The position numbers and the translations under genes are program-made. Positions 1 through 6,478 of a stretch of 64,000 nucleotides of DNA are shown here, in pieces. The DNA is from Streptomyces sp. S.PB5 (GTDB taxonomy: Bacteria > Actinomycetota > Actinomycetes > Streptomycetales > Streptomycetaceae). The stretch spans positions 145,742 through 209,741 of the forward strand of contig NZ_JAQMWP010000019.1 of assembly GCF_030403745.1 (NCBI RefSeq), given 5' to 3'. Position 1 is the stretch's first letter; every line of letters starts with the position of its first letter. Under the pieces are notes generated by a model. It ran no database searches. It worked only from the letters and a program-made list of their open reading frames with translations, and was not told the origin of the DNA.

Positions 1-690
1 CGAGTCCGGGTCCAGCTCGCGCAGCGAGAAGACGACGTCGATGAGGTCCTCGTCGCTCTCGCCCATGCCCGCGATCAGGCCCGAGCAGGCGGAGAGGCCG
101 GCCGCGTGGGCCTTCTGCACGGTGTCGACGCGGTCGGCGTAGGTGTGCGTGGTCGTGATGTCCCCGTACGTCGCCTCGGACGTGTTGAGGTTGTGGTTGT
201 AGGCGTCGGCGCCCGCCTCGCGCAGCCGCTCGGCCTGGCCGTCGGAGAGCAGGCCCAGGCAGGCGCAGACCTCGACGCCCTCGTTCTGGTCCTTGATCGC
301 CTTGATGGTGCCCGCGACCCGGTCCACGTCCCGGTCGGTCGGGCCGCGGCCGGAGGCCACCAGACAGACCCGCTTCGCGCCCCCCGCGAGGCCCGCGGCG
401 GCGGCCTGGGAGGCCTCGTCGGGCTTGAGCCAGGTGTACTTCAGGATCCCGGCCTTGGCGCCCAGCGCCTGCGAGCAGTAGGAGCAGTCCTCGGGGCACA
501 GGCCGGACTTGAGGTTGACGAGGTAGTTGAGTTTGACCCGTCGGCCGAACCAGTGCCGGCGCACCTTTCCGGCCGCGGCCACCACATCGAGCAGGTCGTC
601 GTCGGAAGTGGCGAGGACGGCCAGTGCTTCCTCGCGGGTCGGCAGCTCGCGCCGAAGCCCCTTGTCCACCAGCGTGTTCAGCAGGTCCAT
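1..690 (-). CDS. bioB: Biotin synthase (partial, 3' end outside window)
   Basis: Radical-SAM biotin synthase, converting dethiobiotin to biotin in the last step of the pathway. The visible 230 N-terminal residues contain the cluster-binding motif CPEDCSYC (CxxxCxxC) followed by the family-typical SQRLGAKAGILKYTW. The ATG at 690-688 opens MDLLNTLVDKGLR. The reading frame is still open at base 1, so roughly the last third is missing from the window. It is divergent from bioF, which makes the next-to-last biotin intermediate, and the 146-bp gap carries two inverted repeats that could control both genes. Confidence 0.96.
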   Translation of the reverse strand, partial: MDLLNTLVDKGLRRELPTREEALAVLATSDDDLLDVVAAAGKVRRHWFGRRVKLNYLVNLKSGLCPEDCSYCSQALGAKAGILKYTWLKPDEASQAAAAGLAGGAKRVCLVASGRGPTDRDVDRVAGTIKAIKDQNEGVEVCACLGLLSDGQAERLREAGADAYNHNLNTSEATYGDITTTHTYADRVDTVQKAHAAGLSACSGLIAGMGESDEDLIDVVFSLRELDPDS

Positions 691-754
691 GAGAGCTGAT
701 CCTGTCTTAAGGAGCCGTCCCGGGCCAAGGAGAGTTCGTACAACAGCTGCCCAT

Positions 755-780
755 CACTGTGTGGGTATTGCCACACAGTG
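755..780. promoter_or_regulatory. Perfect 10-bp inverted repeat between bioB and bioF
   Basis: CACTGTGTGG and CCACACAGTG flank a 6-base spacer (GTATTG). The arms match exactly and the repeat lies centrally in the bioB/bioF gap. Its position suits an operator for a biotin-responsive repressor controlling both genes. No regulator gene is adjacent, so the factor cannot be named. Confidence 0.6.
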
Positions 781-781
781 G

Positions 782-798
782 GTGCCCGGATCGGGCAC
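782..798. promoter_or_regulatory. Second inverted repeat in the bioB/bioF gap
   Basis: GTGCCCG-GAT-CGGGCAC is a perfect 7-bp repeat starting 2 bp after the previous one. It could be a second operator half or an RNA hairpin in the bioF leader, since it lies 38 bases before the bioF ATG. No U-run follows it, so a simple terminator is unlikely. Confidence 0.45.
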
Positions 799-836
799 TA
801 GTGTCTGTTCGCTGCCTACAAAACCCCGGAGGACCC

Positions 837-1964
837 ATGGCGTTCGGCTGGATCGACGAGCAGGCGCTGGCGCGCCGCCGCGCCGGGCTCGTACGGAGCC
901 TGCGGCCCCGTCCCGCCGACTCGCCGCTCCTCGATCTGGCGAGCAACGACTACCTGGGGCTGGCACGCCACCCCGAGGTCGTCGAGGGGGCCGCCGAGGC
1001 CGCCCGGACCTGGGGCGGAGGCGCCACCGGGTCCCGGCTCGTCACCGGCACCACCGAGCTGCACACCGAGCTGGAGCGCGAGCTGGCCGAATACTGCGGG
1101 TTCGAGGCGGCCCTCGTCTTCTCCTCCGGGTACGCCGCCAACCTCGCCGCGGTGACCGCGCTGGCCCCGCACGGCTCGCTGATCGTCTCCGACGCCGGAA
1201 ACCACGCCTCGCTGATCGACGGCTGCCGGCTGGCCCGGGGCGCGACCCAGGTCGTCGGGCACGCCGACCCGGACGCCGTGCGCAAGGCGCTGCAGACGCA
1301 CGACGGCCCCGCGATCGTCGTGTCCGACACGGTCTTCTCCGTGGACGGCGACGCCGCCCCGCTCGCCGGACTCGCCGAGGCATGCCGGGAGCACGGCGCG
1401 GGTCTGGTGGTCGACGACGCCCACGGCCTGGGTGTGCTCGGGGACGGCGGCCGCGGCGCCCCGCACGCGGCGGGACTCGCGGGCGCCGACGATGTCGTCG
1501 TGACGGTCACGCTGTCCAAGTCGCTCGGCAGCCAGGGCGGCGCCGTGCTCGGCCCCGCCCGGGTCATCGACCACCTGGTCAACGCGGCCCGGACCTTCAT
1601 CTTCGACACCGGGCTCGCCCCCGCCGCGGCCGGGGCGGCCCTGGCCGCACTGCGCCTGCTGCGCCGCGAGCCGGAGCGCGCGGCGCGAGCCCGCGAGGTG
1701 GCCGCCGAACTGCACGCACGGCTGACCGCCGCGGGTCACGAGGCGGTACGTCCGGACGCCGCGGTGGTCTCCGTGCGCGCTCCCTCCCCGGATCAGGCCG
1801 TGCGGTGGGCGGCGGACTGCCGTGCCGCGGGGCTCGCCGTGGGCTGTTTCCGTCCCCCTTCCGTGCCCGACGGCATCTCACGGCTCAGGCTGACCGCCCG
1901 TGCGGACCTCTCCGAGGCGCAGATCGAACGCGCTGTACATGTGATCGGTGAGACACGACCATGA
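837..1964 (+). CDS. bioF: 8-amino-7-oxononanoate synthase
   Basis: PLP-dependent alpha-oxoamine synthase joining pimeloyl-ACP/CoA and alanine to give KAPA, an early biotin step. The 375-residue protein has the family landmarks DLASNDYLGLARHP near the N-terminus, VVDDAHGLGVLG (PLP-contacting Asp and His) and TVTLSKSLGSQGG, which holds the Schiff-base lysine. The ATG at 837 sits behind GGAGGA with good spacing. The longer open frame upstream is not needed by the family alignment. The stop overlaps nothing, and the DUF397 gene follows convergently. Confidence 0.95.
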   Translation: MAFGWIDEQALARRRAGLVRSLRPRPADSPLLDLASNDYLGLARHPEVVEGAAEAARTWGGGATGSRLVTGTTELHTELERELAEYCGFEAALVFSSGYAANLAAVTALAPHGSLIVSDAGNHASLIDGCRLARGATQVVGHADPDAVRKALQTHDGPAIVVSDTVFSVDGDAAPLAGLAEACREHGAGLVVDDAHGLGVLGDGGRGAPHAAGLAGADDVVVTVTLSKSLGSQGGAVLGPARVIDHLVNAARTFIFDTGLAPAAAGAALAALRLLRREPERAARAREVAAELHARLTAAGHEAVRPDAAVVSVRAPSPDQAVRWAADCRAAGLAVGCFRPPSVPDGISRLRLTARADLSEAQIERAVHVIGETRP

Positions 1965-2000
1965 GTCGGCGTGACACGGCCGTGCTGGGGGCGGATGTGC

Positions 2001-2246
2001 TCAGAACGCGGCCGTGAACTCCGCCCAGCTCCCGGGGGAGAAGAGCAGCGCGGGTCCGGACGGGTTCTTCGAGTCGCGCACGGCGAGCAGACCGGCAAGC
2101 GAGCCGGTCCGGGGCCGAGCGGTCTCCACACAGTTGTTCGCTCCGGTGCTGTAGCTGCTGCGCAGCCACCGCACGCCGTGCAGATCGGTACTGGAATCGG
2201 TACTGGAATCGGTACTGGAAGGTACGTTCCGAGGCATTGCGGACAT
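2001..2246 (-). CDS. DUF397 protein of a whiJ-like locus
   Basis: An 81-residue DUF397 protein: WLRSSYSTGANNCVETA, then VRDSKNPSGPALLFSPGSWAEF, are the family core. Members are small partners of XRE/DUF5753 regulators in Streptomyces and many sit in whiJ or abaA-type loci. The start lies 9 bp downstream of the XRE gene stop, so the two are probably co-transcribed. Odd feature: codons near the N-terminus form three exact copies of a 12-bp unit (2185-2220), giving SSTDSSTDSSTD in place of the usual short leader. Confidence 0.88.
   Translation of the reverse strand: MSAMPRNVPSSTDSSTDSSTDLHGVRWLRSSYSTGANNCVETARPRTGSLAGLLAVRDSKNPSGPALLFSPGSWAEFTAAF
2185..2220. repeat. Three tandem copies of a 12-bp unit inside the DUF397 gene
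   Basis: TCGGTACTGGAA occurs at 2185-2196, 2197-2208 and 2209-2220 with no mismatch. It is in frame with the DUF397 coding sequence and adds four residues per copy, so copy number could vary without breaking the gene. Confidence 0.9.
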
Positions 2247-2255
2247 GGTGCCTCC

Positions 2256-3134
2256 TTACGCGCCGTCACCTATCCCGGCGATGTAATCCAACGAGTCCTC
2301 GGGCGAAAGGGCGTGGATCTGAAGGGCGTTGAAGGCCTCGGTATAGGCCTGGAGGTCTTCTTTCCGTTCGAGGTAGAGGCTACTCGTCAAGTGGTCGAGA
2401 ACAACCACGTCCAGATCAGATGTGCTCGAAAATGAGAAGATTACGAAAGGCCCTGTGATGCCGATGTGCGCTCCCGCGGCGAACGGCAACACCTGAATCC
2501 TCACTTGGGGCAACCGGGCCGCCTCGACCAGTCGCCGCAACTGCCGCGCCATCGTCTCGGGCCCGCCGATCTCCCGCCGCAGCACCGCCTCGTCGAGCAC
2601 CGCGGTCAGCTCCAGCGGCGGCTCGGCCTTCAGTACGTCCTGCCTGGCCAGCCGCACCTCGACCAGCGCGTCCAACCGTTCGTCCATGTCGTCCAGCTCG
2701 TCACCGACACCGCCCACCGCGGCCCGCGTGACCGCTCGCGCGTAGTCGGGCGTCTGCAGCAGCCCCGGCACCACGGAGGTCTCCAGCGTGCGCATCGCGC
2801 TGGCCTGCGACTCCAGACTGATGAAATCGCGGTACGTCGGTGGCAGTACGCCGCGGTACTGGTGCCACCAGTGGTGCCGTCCGCCGCCCTCCTCGGACCC
2901 CGCCAACACCAGGAGCAGCTCCCGCAGTTGGCTGTCACACACCTCGTAGACGTCCAGGAGTAACCGCACATCGGCCGGTTTCACTCCGCTCGCACCGGTC
3001 TCGATCCGGCTTACCTTGGACTGGTGCCAGCCCGCCAGCCGCGCCGCCTCACCACTGGTGAGCCCCGCACCCGTGCGCAATGCACGCAGTTCGGCGCCCA
3101 GTTTCCGGCGGCGTACCGCGGGACCGTGCTGCAT
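2256..3134 (-). CDS. WhiJ-like XRE regulator with DUF5753 domain (contains a TTA codon)
   Basis: A 292-residue DNA-binding regulator. Residues about 10-65 form an XRE helix-turn-helix (TSGEAARLAGWHQSKVSRIE). The rest is the DUF5753 effector domain seen in WhiJ and BldB-associated regulators, including LLQTPDYARAV and the C-terminal VVVLDHLTSSLYLE. It is divergent from an anti-sigma-type ATPase and upstream of a DUF397 gene, the classical whiJ/abaA arrangement linked to timing of development. A rare TTA leucine codon lies at 2963-2961 in frame (V-R-L-L-L-D), so translation probably needs the bldA tRNA. Confidence 0.9.
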   Translation of the reverse strand: MQHGPAVRRRKLGAELRALRTGAGLTSGEAARLAGWHQSKVSRIETGASGVKPADVRLLLDVYEVCDSQLRELLLVLAGSEEGGGRHHWWHQYRGVLPPTYRDFISLESQASAMRTLETSVVPGLLQTPDYARAVTRAAVGGVGDELDDMDERLDALVEVRLARQDVLKAEPPLELTAVLDEAVLRREIGGPETMARQLRRLVEAARLPQVRIQVLPFAAGAHIGITGPFVIFSFSSTSDLDVVVLDHLTSSLYLERKEDLQAYTEAFNALQIHALSPEDSLDYIAGIGDGA

Positions 3135-3205
3135 GGGCTACTCCTTACTCCTTCCGGGCCGCCCAAATACGGTCTTCCGTCGGAGAGTTCACCGCTTCGA
3201 GCGAC

Positions 3206-3221
3206 AGATATATGCATATCT
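3206..3221. promoter_or_regulatory. AT-rich inverted repeat in the whiJ-like divergent promoter
   Basis: AGATAT-ATGC-ATATCT is a perfect 6-bp repeat with a 4-base spacer in an otherwise GC-rich gap between the XRE and ATPase genes. It is the natural candidate for the operator of the XRE regulator. Confidence 0.5.
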
Positions 3222-3346
3222 TGGTGGATCGGCACCGAGACCGCCCTGGTAATGGCAGTCTGACGAAGAAGCACCAGTCCGGGACCGTACTCGAACCATC
3301 CGCTCCGTGTCGGACTGCGGTCCCGTGGGAAAGGGACGACGTCGCC

Positions 3347-3805
3347 ATGGCAGACCATCTGGAAGCATCCGTCACTCTGCCGAGCGATCCCGCCTCGGTC
3401 TCCGCGGCCCGCACATACGTCATCGGCACCCTGGCGGAGTGGGGTCTGCCGGCGGACACGGAGGTGGCGGACACCATCCGGCTCATCGTCTCCGAACTCG
3501 CCACCAACGCCGTACAGCACACCTTCGGTCAGTCACCCACCTTCACGGTGGACATCCTCCTCGACCGTGACGAGCAGCTCCGCATCGGCGTCACCGACAG
3601 CCACCCCCGCTTCCCCAAGCGGCTCCCGGCCGCCGTGCAGCAGGACAACGGCCGCGGCATGGTGATCATCCGCTGGCTCACCGCGGAGTGCGGCGGCAAG
3701 CTGAGAGTGAGGCCGACCCGCGAGGGCGGCAAGACCGTCTCCATCGAACTCCCGTGGACGGTACGGGCGGAGCCGGTCTCGGCGGCGGGCCAGCAGGAGC
3801 CGTGA
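3347..3805 (+). CDS. Anti-sigma-factor-type histidine-kinase-like ATPase
   Basis: A 152-residue GHKL ATPase of the RsbW/SpoIIAB type. The N box is VSELATNAVQH and the glycine-rich box is DNGRGMVII; no histidine phosphoacceptor or sensor domain is present. Such proteins bind and inhibit sigma factors or regulators and are standard third members of whiJ/abaA-like loci. The ATG at 3347 follows AAAGGGA and gives the domain a normal start; a longer open frame reaches back into the promoter region and was not used. The partner is unknown. Confidence 0.85.
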   Translation: MADHLEASVTLPSDPASVSAARTYVIGTLAEWGLPADTEVADTIRLIVSELATNAVQHTFGQSPTFTVDILLDRDEQLRIGVTDSHPRFPKRLPAAVQQDNGRGMVIIRWLTAECGGKLRVRPTREGGKTVSIELPWTVRAEPVSAAGQQEP

Positions 3806-4107
3806 CGTCCCCGTCAGCCGTGCCGAGCGCGCCGCGCAGCAGCGCCCGGTCCCGGCAGCCGCACCCACACCGGGGGCGCCGCCGTCCGCGCCAAGGGGGT
3901 GGCCAGGAGGTGGAACTCGTCAGCGTATGGCCGGGGAGGTCATCAGGACCGGCTCCTCCATCAGGCTCGGCTCGGCGCTGGCTGTCGCGGGGAGCGGGAC
4001 CGGAGGCCACCACTGCAGTCGCCGCGGTTCTCCTCCGGCAGGGAACCGCCGGCGGCCCCGTGGGGGGTGATGGCAGGTCAAGTCGCCACCACCCCCCACG
4101 AGTCGGG
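3806..4107. other. Intergenic stretch without a gene
   Basis: 302 bases between the convergent ATPase and NlpC/P60 genes. I see no coding signal. A short hairpin GCGGTTC/GAACCGC (4024-4049) and a stronger one at 4060-4099 are present, consistent with transcription termination from both sides. Confidence 0.7.
4060..4099 (-). terminator. Hairpin downstream of the NlpC/P60 gene
   Basis: GTGGGGGGTG (4060-4069) pairs with CACCCCCCAC (4090-4099) across a 20-base loop, beginning 8 bases after the hydrolase stop. There is no clear U-run, which is common in Streptomyces terminators. Confidence 0.6.
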
Positions 4108-4581
4108 TCACTTGACCCGGCCGTACCAGACGCTCTTGCTCCAGATCTTCTCCAGCTTCACGACCTCCCCGGTCTTCGGGGAGTGCCAGATCTTCCCCTT
4201 CCCCGCGTAGATACCGACGTGGTACACGTTCGACCCCGAGTGGAAGAACACGAGGTCTCCGGCCTTGCGGTTGCTGGAGGAGATGTGGCGGGTCTTGTTG
4301 TACTGCTGGGCCGCCGTACGAGGCAGCTTCTTGCCCGCCTTCTTGTACGAGTAGAGCGTGAGCCCCGAGCAGTCGAAGCGGTGCGGCCCCGCGGCGCCGT
4401 ACTTGTACGGGGAGCCCTTTTTGGAGGCCGCTACCTGGAGTGCCTTCTTCGCTGGTGTCGCGGCCTCGGCATCGGACGACATGCCCGGGACCACGAGAGA
4501 GCCGCCCACTGCGGCGATGGTGAGAGCCGAAGCCGTACCGGCTCGGGCCATCAGCGACGGGACACGATTGAGCGCAGTCAT
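4108..4581 (-). CDS. Secreted NlpC/P60 cell-wall hydrolase
   Basis: A 157-residue secreted peptidoglycan endopeptidase. The N-terminal 40 residues look like a Sec signal (RAGTASALTIAAVGG then an AEAA-type cleavage region). The NlpC/P60 domain follows: catalytic Cys in RFDCSGLTLYSY, then GDLVFFH, and the His in NVYHVGIYAGKG. The ATG at 4581 follows GAAGG; an alternative start at 4653 would place coding sequence inside the conserved riboswitch and is rejected. The leader carries a c-di-AMP riboswitch, as in other Streptomyces wall hydrolases (the rpfA and swl group), so expression probably falls when c-di-AMP is high. Confidence 0.93.
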   Translation of the reverse strand: MTALNRVPSLMARAGTASALTIAAVGGSLVVPGMSSDAEAATPAKKALQVAASKKGSPYKYGAAGPHRFDCSGLTLYSYKKAGKKLPRTAAQQYNKTRHISSSNRKAGDLVFFHSGSNVYHVGIYAGKGKIWHSPKTGEVVKLEKIWSKSVWYGRVK

Positions 4582-4597
4582 GCGCAACCCTTCGTCA

Positions 4598-4776
4598 GCC
4601 GCCTGTGAAGGATGACCTGTCGGATTCGGGCTGGCGAAGTTGCCCGGCCGCAAGTTGCGGCTTCACCCCAAGGGCTGCTCGGAACGGCCGATGACGGCTG
4701 CTCCGGCGACCCGTCGTGCTTGGGTCCTCCACTCCTGCCGATCCACTCCTGTCGACTCGGTCATCCGGGCGGCGGC
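4598..4776 (-). promoter_or_regulatory. c-di-AMP (ydaO-yuaA) riboswitch
   Basis: On the minus strand the leader shows the conserved blocks of the ydaO aptamer in order: GGACCCAAGC, CTTGGGGTGAAGCC, CCCGAATCCGACAGGTCAT, then AGGCGGC. A closing P1 helix can form between GCCGCC (near 4776) and GGCGGC (near 4598). The aptamer ends about 16 bases before the hydrolase ATG, so the expression platform must overlap the ribosome binding site or act by early termination. The call rests on motif recall, not a covariance search. Confidence 0.88.
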
Positions 4777-5075
4777 AGGACTCGGCGTCCACCCGGATCG
4801 CCCCGCCGCTGTGGCGGGGGCTTGTCGTCAGACAGGGATCTTCACGCACTCAACGCCGAAAATCCCAATGGAATCGGGGATTTGTGTTGTTACTCACCAC
4901 TCACCCGTTCGGGTGGACACTCGACTGTTCGAGGGAGCGTCCAGGGGGTCGAGGGTGCTCGGACCAGCAGCGGAGGTACTGGTTCCGGAGCGGGGCTACG
5001 CGCGTTGCGCAACCTTTTAGGCCCTGTCAAAGGAGAGGCGACTACTCCAAAGGGGGGTACGTCTTTTGGTCCGTT
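4777..5075. promoter_or_regulatory. Regulatory region with stacked inverted repeats
   Basis: No gene is visible. It should hold the promoter for the riboswitch-controlled hydrolase. Perfect inverted repeats are crowded here: CCCCGCC/GGCGGGG (4801-4819), AAATCCC/GGGATTT (4860-4883), CACCCG/CGGGTG (4902-4915), CTCGA/TCGAG (4920-4933) and the palindrome GTTGCGCAAC (5004-5013). The AT content is higher than in neighbouring genes. No confident -35/-10 pair was found. Confidence 0.5.
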
Positions 5076-5387
5076 TCAACCCCGGTCCGGACACTGCGGC
5101 GGCACGGCGACCCGGGCGGTGCGCCGCTCGCCGTCGAGCACCCGCAGAGCCCGCGCCAGCGTCTCGGCGTGCACCTCGGTCTCGCCGCGCTGATGCATCG
5201 TCACCAGCGCGTCGCGCAGCTCCGCCGCCTTGGCGACCAGCGCCTGGGCGGCCCGAAGTCCACGGTACGTGTCTCCGTGGCGCGCCGGGTTGATACGGCC
5301 GAGCAGGTCGACCACGTCCAGATAACGGTCGATCAACTCGCCCTCGGCCCGCGTCAGGGCGGGCAGCGGAGGAAGGTCCGGCACCAT
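5076..5387 (-). CDS. Small hypothetical protein downstream of clpP
   Basis: A 103-residue soluble protein I do not recognise. It is predicted largely helical: TRAEGELIDRYLDVVDLLGR, then RGLRAAQALVAKAAELRDAL, with no membrane segment, cysteine pair or signal peptide. It starts 6 bp after the ClpP-like gene stop and reads in the same direction, so it is very likely co-transcribed and may be a ClpP accessory or substrate-related protein; that role is inference from position only. Confidence 0.7.
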   Translation of the reverse strand: MVPDLPPLPALTRAEGELIDRYLDVVDLLGRINPARHGDTYRGLRAAQALVAKAAELRDALVTMHQRGETEVHAETLARALRVLDGERRTARVAVPPQCPDRG

Positions 5388-5393
5388 CGCCGC

Positions 5394-6029
5394 TCACCGG
5401 GTGCCGGGTGCGGCGGGCGAGGCCTTCCGGCTGGGGATGATCCCGTCCACCAGCCCGTACTCCAGGGCCTCCTGGGCGTCCAGGATCTTGTCCCGCTCGA
5501 TGTCCGCGGTGACTTGCTCCCGGCTGCGCCCGGTGTGCCGTACGAGGAGTTCCTCCAGGCGGCCCCGGACGCGCATCAACTCCGCGGCCTGGATGGCCAG
5601 ATCGCTGGCCTGTCCCTCCACCGGCTGGGACAGCGACGGCTGATGGACCACCATCCGCGCGCCCGGAAGCGCGAAGCGCTTGCCCGGGGTGCCCGCCGCC
5701 AGCAGCACCGCGGCCGAGGAGCCGGCCTGGCCCAGGCAGATCGTCTCCACGTCGCAGCTGACGTACTGCATCGTGTCGTAGATCGCCGACATCGCGCTGA
5801 ACGCGCCGCCGGGGGAATTGATGTAGAGGGAGATGTCCCGGTCCGGATCCTGGTACTCGAGGTGCATGAACTGCGCCATCACATCGTTCGCCGAGATGTC
5901 GTCGACCTGCGTCCCGAGGAAGACGATCCGCTCCTCCAGCAGCTTCGAGTAGGGATCCATCGTCTTCTGACCGGAGCTCGTGCGTTCCGTGAACTCGGGC
6001 AGTACGTGGCGGGCGGTCGGTCGGGTCAT
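5394..6029 (-). CDS. clpP: ATP-dependent Clp protease proteolytic subunit paralogue
   Basis: A 211-residue ClpP peptidase, the serine protease barrel that works with a Clp ATPase. The catalytic serine lies in GQAGSSAAVLL, the histidine in GARMVVHQPS and the aspartate in the C-terminal ERDKILDAQEALEYGLVDGII. The loop GQAGSSAA differs from the common GQAASMGA, suggesting an accessory ClpP rather than the housekeeping pair. It stands without a second clpP. It is divergent from an orphan Phd antitoxin gene only 62 bp away and followed by a small hypothetical gene. Confidence 0.93.
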   Translation of the reverse strand: MTRPTARHVLPEFTERTSSGQKTMDPYSKLLEERIVFLGTQVDDISANDVMAQFMHLEYQDPDRDISLYINSPGGAFSAMSAIYDTMQYVSCDVETICLGQAGSSAAVLLAAGTPGKRFALPGARMVVHQPSLSQPVEGQASDLAIQAAELMRVRGRLEELLVRHTGRSREQVTADIERDKILDAQEALEYGLVDGIIPSRKASPAAPGTR

Positions 6030-6057
6030 GGTGCCCCTCCTTCTGCGTCTGTAAAAA

Positions 6058-6072
6058 ATGTACAGGATGTAC
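6058..6072. promoter_or_regulatory. ATGTAC direct repeat between clpP and the antitoxin gene
   Basis: ATGTAC-AGG-ATGTAC, followed by ACGTGACGT (6071-6079), fills most of the 62-bp divergent gap. A TAGAAT at 6080-6085 could be the -10 of the antitoxin gene. Phd-type proteins autoregulate through short repeated operators, so this is the likely site and would also affect clpP. Confidence 0.5.
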
Positions 6073-6091
6073 GTGACGTTAGAATGAGGTC

Positions 6092-6388
6092 ATGGCCTAC
6101 GAGATTCCGGTGACGCAAGCCAGGGCTGAGCTCGCCGATCTGATCAACCGTGTGGTGTACGGCGGTGAGCGCGTGGTCGTGACCCGCCACGGCAAGCCCC
6201 TCGTCGCCCTGGTCTCCGCCGCCGACCTGGAACGACTGGAGAAGCTCGCGGAACCGGCCGCACCCGCCGAACTCGCCGAGGAGCAGGTGATCAGCGCGGT
6301 CTCGGCCGTCCGTGAAGTCGCGTCCGCTCCTCGCGAACAGCAGCGGTTCGGGATCGCGGCGCACCACCGGGGCACCGGAGCCTCCTGA
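6092..6388 (+). CDS. Orphan Phd/YefM-family antitoxin
   Basis: A 98-residue protein with the full Phd/YefM DNA-binding fold: EIPVTQARAELADLINRVV, then ERVVVTRHGKPLVALVSAADLERLE. Family members repress their own operon and neutralise a Doc- or YoeB-type toxin. No toxin ORF follows; a strong bidirectional terminator comes 31 bp after the stop. The C-terminal third (about residues 60-98) is not typical of a toxin-binding tail. The gene diverges from a ClpP-like protease. The start is supported by GAGG 6 bases upstream. Confidence 0.87.
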   Translation: MAYEIPVTQARAELADLINRVVYGGERVVVTRHGKPLVALVSAADLERLEKLAEPAAPAELAEEQVISAVSAVREVASAPREQQRFGIAAHHRGTGAS

Positions 6389-6419
6389 CACACGAACAGG
6401 GTCTCCTGGCACACGAAAA

Positions 6420-6459
6420 GACCGTGCACCCCCGTCCGCTACAGCGGGGGTGCACGGTC
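6420..6459. terminator. Bidirectional terminator
   Basis: A 15-bp perfect stem, 6420-6434 (GACCGTGCACCCCCG) with 6445-6459, and a 10-base loop. It separates the antitoxin gene from the convergent membrane-protein gene. Just before it, two imperfect 19-20-bp direct copies (about 6382-6400 and 6402-6420) contain CTCCTG-CACACGAA. Confidence 0.85.
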
Positions 6460-6478
6460 CGATCGGGTTGCCGGCCGG

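Noticed and set aside
4582..4653. Upstream start for the NlpC/P60 protein (adds 24 residues)
   Set aside because: It would place coding sequence over the conserved 3' blocks of the c-di-AMP riboswitch, and the ATG at 4581 has its own ribosome binding site and begins a normal signal peptide.
5076..5387. Chorismate mutase-like or toxin assignment for the small helical protein
   Set aside because: Helical and about the right size, but no catalytic Arg/Lys pattern or toxin motif could be identified. Left as hypothetical.
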